A stretch of 64,000 nucleotides of DNA. Origin: Aptenodytes patagonicus. Taxonomy: Eukaryota; Chordata; Aves; Sphenisciformes; Spheniscidae. Positions 28,114-41,200 of this stretch are shown here, one piece after another. Positions within the stretch are counted from its first letter, which is position 1, and each line of letters begins with the position of its first letter. A program made the position numbers and the translations under genes. Under the pieces are notes generated by a model. That model ran no database searches. It had not been told where the DNA came from and saw only the letters and a list, made by a program, of their open reading frames with translations. Location: NCBI RefSeq assembly GCF_965638725.1, contig NC_134949.1, forward strand, positions 123,068,294 to 123,132,293. Reading direction: 5' to 3'.

Positions 28114-28340
28114 CAGCCCGCGGGTCGTCGGGCGGCAGCCCGTGGGGCGGCGGCACGCGCACGGGAGGCGCGAGCAGCCGCCGGGCGATCAGGGGCGGGT
28201 GGGGGGCGAGGTGACCCAGCAGCTGAGGTTGGGCACACGCCTGGCGAGTGCGGCCGTCCGCTCAGGGGTAATGGCAGCAGCCCAGGGCCGAGGGGACGGG
28301 GCAAGGCCTGCTGGAGATGCACAGCTGTGCTTTGCAGCAC

Positions 28341-31300
28341 GGTTGGAGCACGGAACAGCACGTCTTGATTTAGAGGACACGGAATATTGTGCAAGAAGCA
28401 GATGAATTAAAAAACCTTTACTCGAACGCTTAAAAATCGGCCGAAAGTCGCTGTCCTGTACGTGTTATTTCTCTCATCTGCCTTGAGGACGTGCCAACCA
28501 ACCCTTGATGTTCTGCAACAGACAACAGAAAGGAATCCTAGGAGAAAAAAAAAAGCCGTAACAGTGCTTGGCCAGTTGCATCTCCTCTTGCCAGGGAATG
28601 ATGCAACTAATCTTCACCCTTTCTTTGTACTTTTTTCAAAGGCATCCTATTGCTGGGCCAAGACCAAACATGTTTTGACTTTAAAATTTGTGAAAGAGGG
28701 CACATAAAGCCGTGTCTATGTCCTTTCCTCCTTACTTTGGACCTGAAAGATGCATTTTCTTACAACCTTTCTCTTTTCCTTGTGTCAAAAGGCCGTAAAG
28801 GACAATTGCACCTTCCCTGGCTACGCTGGAGGAGCTGCTTGTGTCAGACATTCCTACGTAGAAGAACAAAGTTCACCTAACGTGCTTAGCTGGTTAGTCT
28901 GACCTAACCAACCCAGACAAACGCTTTTCTTACATATGTATACGTAGCACCACTTTCTAGAGGAAGACACAAAAGTGAACTTCAGAGGTCACAGTTTTTT
29001 TACAAAGTTACTGTGACATTCACACGTCTACCTCAAATGTCCTATACTAGTGCAAGGATAACGCAGAATAGTAAAAGGCAGTAAGGAGTGAGAGGATGCT
29101 GGGTGGTAGTAGCTGGCGAAATACTAACCAAATATTCTACCCCTGCAGGGCTGCGTAAGAAAGAATGAGGTCTGAAAAGTGGGAAGAACAATCAGCCAAA
29201 AACCTGTTTTCTCACCTGAGACCTGCTCAAGACCAAAACGCGGCTACTAGTGAAATGTACTTGAGCTCCTGTGAAGAATGAGAGCTGGTGGCAAAACATG
29301 GGAGTTCCTTCTTACCGTGAGAAAGCCTCTGAGGGGCTAAGCCTATTCTCCTTTCCAGTTACAAGAAAATTCTCAGATGTGAGTGAGGAGACAGCAAGAT
29401 TTCATCACACATAGTGATCTTGTCACTATGGATAGATGATAGGCATCGTCTATCCAGAGACTGAAAAAAAATTGTTTCATTTCATAATATCTGGTATTCT
29501 AGAGCACAGATTTTTAGCCGTATTTTTGTAGATAATATGTGTTAGCGTGCACTTGGAAAAAATTACTATGCCGAATACAGGACTGAATTTTGTAACCAGA
29601 CTATAAACATTGACGCAGGCTATGACGGGTCACTTGTTCAGCAGCATTAATAAATTATTTAAAATATGGTACAGCAAATATTATGGCAAATGGTGTTCAA
29701 AGTAGAATACCCTTACAGATCTTTTATTCCAAAATGCATCAACATTTTGGTGAAGTAATGAACTTCTGAAAAACTAATATTGACAGTTGGGAATGCTGTA
29801 TCACCTGTCAGCACTGATCTGCACTGCCCAAAGTTTACAGCTGAGGCAGCAGCCCCACTCCTTGAGATACCACTGTTACCCTATCTTAAGTTAGCACTGC
29901 TGACCTTTTTTTCCAACAGATCAAAGACTTTAAACTGATGAATTACTTGTCTCAGCCAATTTTAATGAGATCTCGCAGGATACAACAAGAAGGAGAAAAA
30001 TGCCACGTGAAGAGATAATCATTTGCCTTCTCCCTCCTCTTCTGTTAGAAGTTTCTTCAGACTCTGTAATCGGTTTTGAACGATTTAAGCCTTTTTTGTA
30101 GAGATAAGCTCTCATCTTAGATACAGCGTATTTTCATGATCAGTTGTGCTAAGCGACATAAGCCTGTGTTCTCACACCAGTTTTCACAAAAATTCAGACA
30201 AATGGTATCTTAAAAGAAAAGTCACATATATGAACAAGCTGAAACTTTTTAATGCTAAATTAGCGTTAAAACCTCCAGACAAGCTAATGCCGTTTTTAAC
30301 CTTATTCTTTGATCTCAGATTTGCTTCCTGACAGGAGCGGTGACACTTGCCTCTCTGAGGAGAAGCTATCTGTCTGTGTCCTCTGCATCAAGAACCCCAG
30401 CCCCGCTACAGAAATCTCACCTGAGGGATGTGGATGGGTATCTGCTGTTACATCTATTTAAAAACTTGCAGACAAAAAGCAAAATTCGCCAACAACAAAT
30501 TCCGGTAATCGCAGCCTGCCATCTTACTATTATGAAAGCCATGGAAAAATATTCATCTACCCGCTACTGGTCTAATGGCTTAAGCCACCCCCCAGCTGGT
30601 TATTGTAACTCGGGTGTCAGATTCGTGAGTGAAAATAAGTTATTAATGGTACTCGTATCATAATAGCACCTAAAGCTCAACTGAGATCATTATCACGTCG
30701 TACCAAGTGCTGCAGTACTCCACAGCCGAAGGACCTGTCTGCCCTCAGAGCTTAAAAGTTCAAATAGACAATTCAGAGAAAGCAAGCATTGCTGACGTTC
30801 TACAAATATGGCAAATAAATAAAATATGAAGTGAACACACACCCCCAGCATTAATTCAGTCATAGACTTCAGAAGAAAAATCAAACCTGGGGTTTAATGA
30901 TAGATTCATCCTTTCTTTTTGTAACATATGAAGGGAATGCAACGCATGCTTTTGACTGGAAGAGCTGGTAAATGAAGAAGAAAATAGATCTTCGCTCTAA
31001 TGCTCAGCTTTGGGGATAGAGTACATCTTTCAATGTAAGTGACAGTGATTAACAATAATGATTTCTTTCCACGAAGGAAAAACAATTCCTGGGATAAATG
31101 GCTGAATGCACACTGAACAGTGCCATTCAAATGTTTTAAACAGCACACACTACCATCTAGTGGTAAAAAGAAAAGCACGAAGGATCTCGAAAGGGCTACT
31201 TTTATTACATGCATCTGCAGCAAAAATCCTCACTTCTCAAGTGAGAAGTAGCTGTCTAACCAGCTAAAAAAAAAATCAAACTGTACAGAACTTGATTATA

Positions 31301-34272
31301 ACTAAATGGAAAATGTTTGGAGAAAGACTGAACATGTGGTCCTATGGGCGACTTTACTTCCTAAACACTCATTTAAACCACTGACTTATTTAATATTCCT
31401 CAGAATAGGTTTTCATTGCACCTGTTTCATGGCTACACATAGGCAGGTGTAGTCAGCAGTTTAAACACATGGCGTTGGTATCAGTGTCAATACTTCAGAA
31501 GACTTTGAGCTTTTTTCCTGCATAAGAGCTTATTCACAAGACAGTATATTCATATCTAAAATACGCATATATTAACATTGAAGATCAATTTTGGCTATCA
31601 GTAAGACAATTTTTTTAATTACCCCCATATCCTGCAAGTATAAAAGCACATGTCCTTATATTCACATTGAAATATTTGTACTGTCAGTTATTTGCATGTA
31701 TATGTAACAGAAAAATTTTATTTCTTAAACCTTAACCAAATAACCACCTAGATTTGCAATAACAAATGTCTGACACATTCACAGACTTCAGAGCTCAAAG
31801 CAACCCCGTCATCCAGTTGAATCTAAAAGACGGTCAAAAGAACTTGATCCATACTCATACCTTCCCCACAGACAAGCATGGCACACCAGTGTATGATATG
31901 GCATTTTAGATATTTGCTTCATTTATCTCGTTAGATCATATGAACTTCATGAAAGCCTGACTGGCCCAACAACATTGACTTGTGGGGATCTTCTTTGGGG
32001 CCCAAGGAAGGGGTTCTCAAACTCCTATGTAGCAGGGCATACCTTAAGTGTGCCAGTCACTTTTCAGTCCATTTGCTCCAAATCCAGTTCTTTTGTTGGA
32101 GGGGAAATGCCCATCCCTGATTCCTTCCCAGAGCCAGGAGGACCTTTCCACACAGTGGTGGCTCCTTCACAGGCTGCCCAAAGAGCTTTACCTCCTATGT
32201 TTCCTGCAGCCATCCTGAAGGCCTTGTTCTCTAGGAGGTTTCACTAAAAATCCTACTCAGTAGAGCCTTCACTTTACCTCTTTCAAGTGCTTATTATCTG
32301 CCAAGCAGCCCCTCTGGGTTAATTTCTCACAGATAGATTTGTTTCCCTTGAAAGAGCCTCCTATAGACAGAGAGAGGTCTGACCCTTTTTGAGGCAAGCC
32401 AGTCATCTTAAAGTGAATATATAAAGTACACAAAATCTCACTACTTTTACTTTAAACTCAGTTTGAGCAAAGCATATGCCCTGAAAAGAAAATAGATATA
32501 AAGAAAATCCCCAGTCTTATTTAACAGTTTGTTCTGATGTTAAATGCTGTTAAAGGTATGTTTTCTTTCTAGCTTAAATTTGCCTGATTCTCACTGACAG
32601 CCATTTGTTCTAGTTATGTTTAAGAAGTAATAAGAAGTCTCCCAGTACTTGAAGTTTTATGTTGGCGTCCCTCCTCACTATTCTTTTTGTTCAGCTAAGC
32701 AGATCCAGTCCTGCAAATCTCTCAAGAGTGTTTTTCCTCTTAGAGCTGCTGAAAGTGGTTTCACACCTGGTCCATACTGCTCCCCATTGCGTTCCCTTTC
32801 CTTACCTTGACTTAATCGAGACATCCCAAGGGATTCCTTTTTCACAGTATCATCACCCTTGCCCTCCGAGGGCCTGGATGCCACCCAGTGCTGCTTGCCA
32901 AGCTCCTGCCGTACCTCTGCAGCATCATGCCCCAACCCTGCCTTTCCTACTGGATGCCTGCGGTCTTCACAGCTGCTTGCTTAGCTCAGCCTCTGCCCAC
33001 CAATAGCTGCAGCAACCACAGCAGCCAGGTGTCCTGAGCGCACTTACTCCAGTTTGATAGCCTTCCCCAAGCCTTACCGAGGCAAACATGCATCTTAAAA
33101 CACCATTACCACAGGTTTGAATTTTTTGTTGGCTTAGAACAATTTGTATAGATCACTTTTCTATATGTTTTTTGGTCTTTGTAGCCAACAGCATTCAAGG
33201 AATTGCTACAGCCTGTGTCATATTAACCATCTACATTAGTTATTTCCAGCTGTATTGACTGAAAATATCTCATGACTCTGGCTCTCATAGCAAAACATCT
33301 TTAACAGCACAACCTAAAGGGTTATTTCTGATAGCAGTTTGGTGCACTGTATTTGGCAGTACAATACACCATCCTTTTTTTTTTCCTCTTCTTTAACTTG
33401 TGCTGACTGATCTTCTTTGTCTCAAAACCACAGAAGTGAGAATGAGAAAGCAGAGTGATAGCCTCTCTGTCCCATATTGTGTAGATGGGTCTTTTGTAGA
33501 AGGACCCACAGGAGAGGTAGGATTAGCTGGAGTGTTTATCAGAACTGCTAGTATTTGGAAGAGTAGTTGTCGTCCCAGGGCAGAGAGGAAACATACAAAT
33601 AACATGCTGTTAAATAAAACAAATGCAGTGAAGCTAAGGTTTCTTTACCGTGGTATTGGTAGGAGGCTAAAAAAGTTTTGAGGTGCAGAAGCTAAGGCTG
33701 GTTAAGGAGTCTTTAAAGTGGTAGGTAATGTACAAAGCTCATGGAACTGATTCCTTTGTTAAATACCAGCACAATCTCTTCTCTTTTATATGTATCTCCC
33801 CCTTCTCCCCTGGTTCGCTATGCTCCTTCCCTGCCGCCGTTCTCAGTTAGATGGCAAGTTGCTCTGGAATGCGTCTTCCTATGTTTGCATTGTGCCTGGC
33901 AGGGCTGGACTCCCAAGGTCACTGCCACCTTTGGATGCCACCCCAGATCTAATGACGATACGCTGTTCATTATAGTAACGCAGCAGGTTACCGTGTACCT
34001 CTTACTGATTTTTAAGCTACACTCTGGTAAGTCAGCTCCTAAATTAGGTAGAAAAGAGTAATGCGTAGTAGAGGTAAAAGAGCCATTTATTTCAGGAGCA
34101 ATCAGTAATAAGCCTGATTACTGATTTACCATAGAGCTCATTTACAAGTGCTGTAGAACAAATGGGTTTTGTCGGTAAGCACTTCTGAAAAGGAACAATA
34201 AATAGAATACAATTTCAACAAAAACTGTGTCAAAGCTGTTAATAGAAAGACTAGGGTTGGATTCCTAATCCT
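28341..34272. other. Intergenic spacer, RCAN1-proximal part
   Basis: Sequence upstream of the RCAN1 CpG island. It is moderately AT-rich, with no CpG island, no recognisable exon and no clear mobile element. Frames of 80-115 codons at 30340-30663, 30906-31223 and 32659-33006 show no family resemblance. The stretch 32560-32860 has pyrimidine-rich text loosely similar to old LINE 3' ends, but not enough to name. I see nothing else to annotate. Confidence 0.6.
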
Positions 34273-34355
34273 GGGAAAAGAAAAAGAAAAAAAAGAAAAA
34301 TAAATAAAAGAAAAAGAGAAAAAAAAGGAAAAAGAAAATAAAAGGAAAGGAAAAA

Positions 34356-34635
34356 GGAAAGGAAAGGAAAGGAAAGGAAAGGAAAGGAAAGGAAAGGAAA
34401 GGAAAGGAAAGGAAAGGAAAGGAAAGGAAAGGAAAGGAAAGGAAAGGAAAGGAAAGGAAAGGAAAGGAAAGGAAAGGAAAGGAAAGGAAAGGAAAGGAAA
34501 GGAAAGGAAAGGAAAGGAAAGGAAAGGAAAGGAAAGGAAAGGAAAGGAAAGGAAAGGAAAGGAAAGGAAAGGAAAGGAAAGGAAAGGAAAGGAAAGGAAA
34601 GGAAAGGAAAGGAAAGGAAAGGAAAGGAAAGGAAA
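34356..34635 (+). repeat. (GGAAA)56 perfect array
   Basis: Fifty-six uninterrupted GGAAA units over 280 bp, counted from the sequence. GGAAA is also the core recognised by NFAT-family proteins, and GGAA is the ETS core. The length depends on assembly accuracy and is likely to vary between individuals. Confidence 0.97.
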
Positions 34636-34735
34636 GAAAAGAAAAGAAAAGAAAAGAAAAGAAAAGAAAAGAAAAGAAAAGAAAAGAAAAGAAAAGAAAA
34701 GAAAAGAAAAGAAAAGAAAAGAAAAGAAAAGAAAA
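34636..34735 (+). repeat. (GAAAA)20 perfect array
   Basis: Twenty uninterrupted GAAAA units follow the GGAAA array without a spacer and in phase with it, so the motif changes by one G-to-A substitution. Four GGAAA units then resume at 34736-34755. Confidence 0.97.
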
Positions 34736-34936
34736 GGAAAGGAAAGGAAAGGAAAAGGAAAAAAAGAAAAGAAAAGAAAAGAGAAAAGAAAAGAAAAGAA
34801 AAGAGAAAAAAGAGAAAAGAAAAACGAAAAGAAAAGAAAAAAGAAAAGAAAGGAAAAAGAAAAGAAAAAGGGAAAGGAAAAGAAAAAGGAAAAGGAAAGA
34901 AAAAGAAAAAGGGAAAGAAAAAGAAAAAGAGAGAGA

Positions 34937-35134
34937 TTGTGGCATAACTTGCATGCAAATAAAATAAAATCAACATTAGTGAAAAACGGACCTGGGCCCA
35001 TACAGAACAAACTGTGTGTAATTCTATCCCAAGGCAGATGGTGCTTGCCTTTTTCTACAGTTTCCTACCCTTTATCACCACTTCTAGAGCATTATGCACC
35101 AAAACCAGCTTCACTAAACACCCCCTCAAAAAAC
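34937..35134. other. Non-repetitive island between two purine microsatellites
   Basis: About 200 bp of ordinary mixed sequence separates the pentanucleotide block from the tetranucleotide array. No gene or motif was recognised. Confidence 0.7.
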
Positions 35135-35225
<91 letters not shown>

Positions 35226-35226
35226 G
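35135..35226 (+). repeat. (GAAA)n tetranucleotide array, about 22 units
   Basis: Perfect GAAA/AAAG repeats run from about 35136 to 35224. The motif and period differ from the neighbouring pentanucleotide block, so this is a separate microsatellite. Confidence 0.97.
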
Positions 35227-38200
35227 TCAGCTGCATAGATGTCGTGGGAATTCCACATTCAAATTAAGCAAAAGGAAAGCAGGGCTGAAGGGAGCTCTGG
35301 AGATGACCTGTTGCAGCCTCTCACTACAAGGCTGCAAACCCATCAATTTCTTTACTGATGCTGTGAAAAGCTATCTTCAAGGCTGTTATTACAGTGTATA
35401 AAAATATTTCAGAAATTCTGCTGAAATGAAAGCTATATATTAATTTATAGAGAACTACATATAGATGTGATCTGTTTTTCTAATGAACTGAGTAATTTAA
35501 CAGTAAGCATAACAGCCAATCTGCAAATACTGCAACACTGGTAATAAAAGACGAATAATCGCTGTACCTCTTGACTGCACGTGTAACTTGCTTCTATATC
35601 AGCTAGGTATTAACTCAAATAATTTTATGACTATTTTGAAATATACTAAGTTTTATTCCCAAAATCTAGAATTATTTTAAAAGCGATAATAATTTTAAAA
35701 GTTCTCTGAGTTTTGCAAAGAAGAATTGTATTAAAAGCCAAGTTCAAGTGGAAATGGTACAGAATGTGACTCTGTTTTACATGGGAAAAAAGAAGCTGTT
35801 AAGAGCTACGAAAGGTAAACTGAAATTTAAAACAGAAGCAAGAGTACGAAAAAGATCAAATGAGCTGTGATTAGGGATTATGCTTTAAGAAATTATTTCA
35901 AGATGCAACAGGCACAGTAAAATAGGAAACCAATTTAAAATAAATGACAGTTTAATGTAATAGGAATTAAAATAATTTTTTTAAAAAATCAAGAAAATCT
36001 AGACGCTTTATTAAAAGTGAAGGAAATCTCTTGGACCTTAGAAAAAGCTTTGAGTTATTTCCAGGTTCCACAGTAAAATGCTCTGATGGATCTAATTAGG
36101 ACTTCATATACAATTTTGTAAACCAGGTCAATGTGAGAAAAGCAGCGTTTATAACACAGAAAACATGAAACACCGTATGTAGTTTATCCAATTAGTTTTG
36201 AGTATAGATATGTCCTGGGCACTTTGCAAAACAAGTAAAGGCATGTTTTCTTCTCTGAAGAGCTTTTATTTTAAGGACTACTTTTCAGATGCCTTGAGCA
36301 GATGAAATTCAGCTGAAGTTGGAGCAGTTCATCACTTTTGAAAACTCACGCCCCAAATTCAGTGCCACGGTATGTGTCAGAAAACGGAGGGAGGAACAAT
36401 GAGGATGACAATAATGAAATCACAGTTACTTAATAAGACCCAGATCCTTGCAAAGACTCTTAGCTTTAAACATATCCGTAATCCTATTGAATCATGTGCA
36501 AATCAAGATGGTCCTTTAAATAGTGTTGTGTGCACGCCCTTCCCTAAGCAATGGTGCATGAGGTAGGGGACGGGAGTGGTTGAAAGGCATTTGAAAGTGA
36601 TGGAGAGGAGGGGACTCAGCGAAGTAAGTTTGACGGGGATTTCCCAAGCAGAATCAAAAGCCTGGGCAGAGGCCCGGAGTTGTCCAAAATGAGAGCAGGT
36701 CCAGAGTTCAAGCCAGACATACTGTTAACAACGAAGTGAGTGCTGAGCTGGCCTTACTTAGCTAGCAAACAAGACGACACGAGGCTCCAGGACAGTCATC
36801 AGACTTTCTAGGACCTTGATGCTTCTGGGGCACTTCCAAAGTTAATCCCAAACCACTATTTTATTGAATTAGATATGGTACTTGACAATGGAAAACTACA
36901 TATAAGGTCTGTTTGTTATCTTGCCTGCGGCACATGGAGGAGGTTATTGCTTTGTTAAAATAGTACTGCTTAACGAAAATAAAAGTACAAGAGAAGAATA
37001 GGAAAGTCAAAGACTTTTGGAGAATGAATGGATTTTAAGTACTTAAAAAAAAATAATAAGTAGTACAGAGTTTATTTTTTGGAAAGCTTCGTTATTGATA
37101 TTCTTCTATTTTTTTTAACACACTGCAGAATGATTCATTCAGAATTTAAGTACAGGCTGCTTTGGCGCCTGCAGCTTTGTGGGATGCCGGCAGTTCAGGG
37201 AACTGAGTAACAAACAGAAGGAAGAGAGGGACTGGTGGCATCTGGCAAGAAGGTGTATCTACTCTTCCTCTCTGCTTTTTCAGCCTTGGTTAGAGGTACC
37301 TTGGCTTTCTGCGCTTCCTAGCCCAGCAACCAGGCTTTTTCCCTCTTGCATGTCTACATCCCTACCTTCTTCCCAAGCAGACTGCCTCTAAGCAGCTGGG
37401 AAGGGAGCCGATTGCCCCTAATCAGCTTAGTGCTGGGAAGCCCAGGACACTAAATACAGATGGCATCACCCCCCCAACACGCAGCATGCCGCTGTGAGTT
37501 TCAGCGAGGCATCTCTCCCTCTTAATTTTGTTCGGGTGGACCAAAGACCCTCTCAACCACAGAGCAGCAGAATGCTGCACCGACTTCTTGACAGAAGTTT
37601 AAGAAACCAGGGACAAACATAGCAAACATGCATGTATTTTGAAAGTAGTAAAAACTGCAGTCCTCCAATACCATTTTTTCACTTGCAACTTTGTCTTTTC
37701 CACAGTTGAAATAACATATTTTAAATAGGAGAATACAGAACTGGCTTACATACAAATGTTAATACAGTTTTGGGTTTCTTTTTTCCCATCACAAAGGGCT
37801 AGGCATATTCTTACATGGGATAATATTTTATACCACAAGTAATTTGTGGAAATTCCAGTTAAACCACCAGCTGCAATAAAAATAATGCAGAAAAAGTAAT
37901 TGGGCTTTGGCCCACATTTTGCTGACTGTCCATTTTCAAATTTCAGTCTGTAAGGGAATCACCTGGGACAGGATTAATCTCATACGAGTTTAGATGTGTC
38001 CAGCACAGACATCATCCCCCTGAGCCAGTCACCCTCAGGTCCTTGTACAGTCAGTGTAGAGAAATAGGCCTTTTTCTGTCAAGGACCATCTGGTCTGCTT
38101 TAGACATCTACCTTGGCATGAGAAGAATCATTTCACTGACTCTGCTCACTAGATCCCTGTTGGCTCTAGGGTCTGCAGACATGCAGTTTGTACCTGTCTA

Positions 38201-41200
38201 CGTTTACTCTGATAAATCTCCCCCTCCATCCCATGGTGGGGAACCCAATTAAATGCCACCCGATTTCTGGAGGCTCTGCTCACCCCTATTTCCCACTGAG
38301 TTCGGTGCAAAATAGCAGTTACTCAGCTTCTGGCAGAAACAAGCAGAGTTCAAATCATGCGCAGGCAGCTTTTGGCCTGGGGATACGTAGCTTCACTTCT
38401 GAAATGTGGCAAACCCTGGGAAGAGCAGACGCACACGCTTGATGGAGCAGGCACCAGGGAATAGCCAGAGCAGGCTTCTGTGGGAGGCAGCGGCCTGCAC
38501 AGAGAGGCAAAAAAGCCTTGCTGACTCTGTTCAGTGAACACCAGTTCGCTTAGGGCGAACCATTAAATATTTGGCATTTGTGTATTTGGCACTGCATAGG
38601 ACTGTGAACTGGAGTCGCAGAGGCATGAACAAATACCCCGGCCTGCTCCCTTTGTGGTGGGGCTGACGGGTGTTAGGCAGGCCGGTGGGGAGGGCTCTCT
38701 CTAAGACCCATGTAATGCAAGAAGCATTTTTTCCTTACCTCAGGCTGCAAAAACTGCAACCTTGATCTGCAACTCCCTGTACAGTCAGGGAAGGAAAAGA
38801 AGTTAAAATAATCCAAGTAGGTACAGCCTACTTGATAACCCCCAGGGATATAACTTGTTCGCTAACAGACTATAAAGGGATCTTCATGTTGTCCACTAAT
38901 GTCTAACATCTGTGATATTTAATTACCTGCACTCATCTTTTAAATGAAGAAGGTGTGCAGTAATCCTTCCTGAAGCCTAACTGAGAAAACAGTATTTATT
39001 AGCTGAGGGCCTATTTTAGAAACAGATGGGGTGTAAAGAGCTTGAAGGTAGTGTACAGGAGGAGTGTGAAGCAGGAGAGATTAATTGATAAGTAATTGGG
39101 ATAGAGGGGAAGAGTGTTGAATGCAGAGAGCGCAGAACAACAGATATCCAAAGCTCTGGGATTTCACTGGGACAGATCTAATTTTAATGGTGTATTTCCA
39201 AAACTGCCTTTGTGAAACCATGACACTGAAGAGTGACAAGGAGCAATGTCGGGCTGACTGGCCAGCTCTCCTCTGAACTGTGTCCACCCTGTCCCTCTTT
39301 ACCCTGTCCCCCTGCTCTCTGACTTCCTACTTCGTCTCTCTTGCTTGCACGGGGACCTCATGGCATAAGCACCAGCAGGGTGACCTGCTAGAGCAGCAAC
39401 ATTAACCCAGTGCCTGCACGTCGTTGCTAGGTCTCAACTACAGCAGAACTAGAAAATATCTGTCCCTATACTTTAGGAAAAACACAGCAAGATCTGTTAC
39501 AAACTATTCAATCATTACTCCATAAAAATGGTAACCGTATCAAACACTACATCTTAAAATTTTCTGTATCCTACAAAGATAATTAACTTGGCTAGGTCAG
39601 CTGTTAGTCCTTTTCTGCTCTGCCTTTGTCAGACTTCCATGAGTATTTAAAGAGCTAATCTTTTGTTACACTTAGACATTGCCCAATGTTAATAATCAGG
39701 TAGTGTTTATCACTGAAAGGTTTTTTTTGCCGGCCTTGAAATCCTCACCTTGTTTTGTACTAAGAGCTACAGAGCAGGGAACAGGCAAATAAAGAAGAGG
39801 AGGATACTGCCGTTAATGAATACGCTTTGCAATGAATAAGAATAGGTGAGAGACAATCACCTCTCATGTAGTTCTGTCAGATCAGCAGGATGCAAGTCCC
39901 ATGTCAAACTCACAACCTGAGCAAAAACTGAAACTGATACCCAAAGGAGGTACTTAGAGAAGTGGTGCAGATCCAAGGGACAGTTGGAAAGAAGAAGCAC
40001 TTAAGAACAGGCAGCTCCAGAGAGCCAGAGGAGGCTGTGCCACACCGGGCTGCAGAGGGAACCCAGCTGTCGGGGCCCATCAGCCACCAAAGCTGAGCAA
40101 AGCTGAGCTCATGGGGACTGGGAGCAGGAGAGGGCTTCTCAAGGGGTGCAGCCAAACACAGTATTCATATAAACTTAGCCAGCTGACTTCAGTGGTTGTG
40201 TCTATAACCTGCAACCATTTCTCCTGCAAGATTCCCACCACTTTTATGCCATGGATGTTGCTTTGCTATTCATTCCCACTGTGAAAACCTGAGGTGAGCC
40301 TTCTTCCTTCCAGCCAGTGTCCTGTCCACCACTGGACAGGAGACAACATGGCAGTGCTTGTGTGGTCTGCATGGTTGAAGACAGCTCTGTCTCGTATCTG
40401 AAAGCTTTGTAAGGTGGGACTTGTATTGCACCTGAGGGATGCGGCCAGCCTTCAGGCCAAGGGTTAAGAACCCTTCAGCAAGGGTTAGGATGAGTAAACC
40501 AATATTATCTATGTAGAAGTAAAGATGACTGAGATGTGTCATTCTACTGATATCAGAACACATAAGAGAGAAGTGAAATAATTGCCTTATGATGGGTCTA
40601 GCTGCAAGACCTCCACTGCCAGATGCTGAACCTCCATTCCTAAATCTTCAAGAAACATGCCTTCTGACCATGACTGCCCCTGTTCTTTTGTCTCACTGGC
40701 AACACACCTCTGGGCAAGCATAAATTCTATGAAAAATAGCTGCAGGATTGTTTGTTTATTTTTTGTCTGTCTGTTTATTTTTATCAGAACAGGTATTTGA
40801 CCTGACAGAATGACTTATTCTGTAGTATTTCCAATCTCCTGTTGGCTGCATCTTCTCCCTTCCCACCCATTCCAAAACCCTGTGTTCAGTCTGTCCCCAC
40901 TCTTTCCACACTCAAATATAAAAAAGTGGTTTTATATATGCATGCATAAAACTGTTTAACTGCATGTTTTTTAAATATGATACCTCACTCCTGTCAGCTA
41001 ACTTTTCCATTCATTGTTCTCTCTGCACCTAGAAAATTAGGACTAATTCCCATTCAAATAGCATAAGTATGATTTCACATAAATCACTTCTGGGAAGAGT
41101 GGGACTAGAGCAGGCCACATCTCCTAGAAAATGACTTCTTGCCTACGAGCAAAACTACTGAAGCTTATCTTGACACCAGAACCTGCTGATTGTCTTTTTT

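Larger units (their letters stand above)
26990..28340. promoter_or_regulatory. RCAN1: CpG island and RCAN1 distal promoter region
   Basis: Base composition changes sharply from AT-rich intron to dense CG and GGCGG/CCGCC text around RCAN1 exon 1 and returns to AT-rich sequence after about 28340. Vertebrate genes with this pattern use TATA-less, broad promoters. No TATA box was seen upstream of the start codon. Visible elements are an inverted CCAAT box, an adjoining ETS plus YY1-type motif and several GGGGCGGG (Sp1/KLF-type) boxes. The boundaries are visual estimates, since no CpG ratio was computed. This promoter corresponds to the one driving the long (exon 1) RCAN1 isoform in mammals, as opposed to the internal calcineurin-inducible promoter. 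Confidence 0.85.
34273..34936. repeat. 664-bp purine-rich microsatellite block
   Basis: The plus strand is almost pure A and G across the whole stretch, with only isolated T or C interruptions near 34305, 34340 and 34825. The flanks are imperfect A-rich motifs and the core is two perfect pentanucleotide arrays annotated separately. The block lies between the two genes, about 6.5 kb upstream of the RCAN1 start codon and 7.6 kb upstream of the CLIC6 start codon. The long Phe/Leu/Ser open frames that can be read from the opposite strand are a by-product of this repeat. Confidence 0.97.

Noticed and set aside
27633..28394. 253-codon minus-strand open frame overlapping RCAN1 exon 1 in another frame
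   Set aside because: GC-driven open frame; the RCAN1 frame at the same place has clear family conservation.
34138..35010. 290-, 241- and 229-codon Phe/Leu/Ser-rich minus-strand frames
   Set aside because: They are translations of the purine microsatellite's complement in its different frames, not genes.
34356..35226. CRISPR-like repeat array
   Set aside because: The repeats are contiguous 4-5 bp microsatellite units without spacers, in animal DNA.
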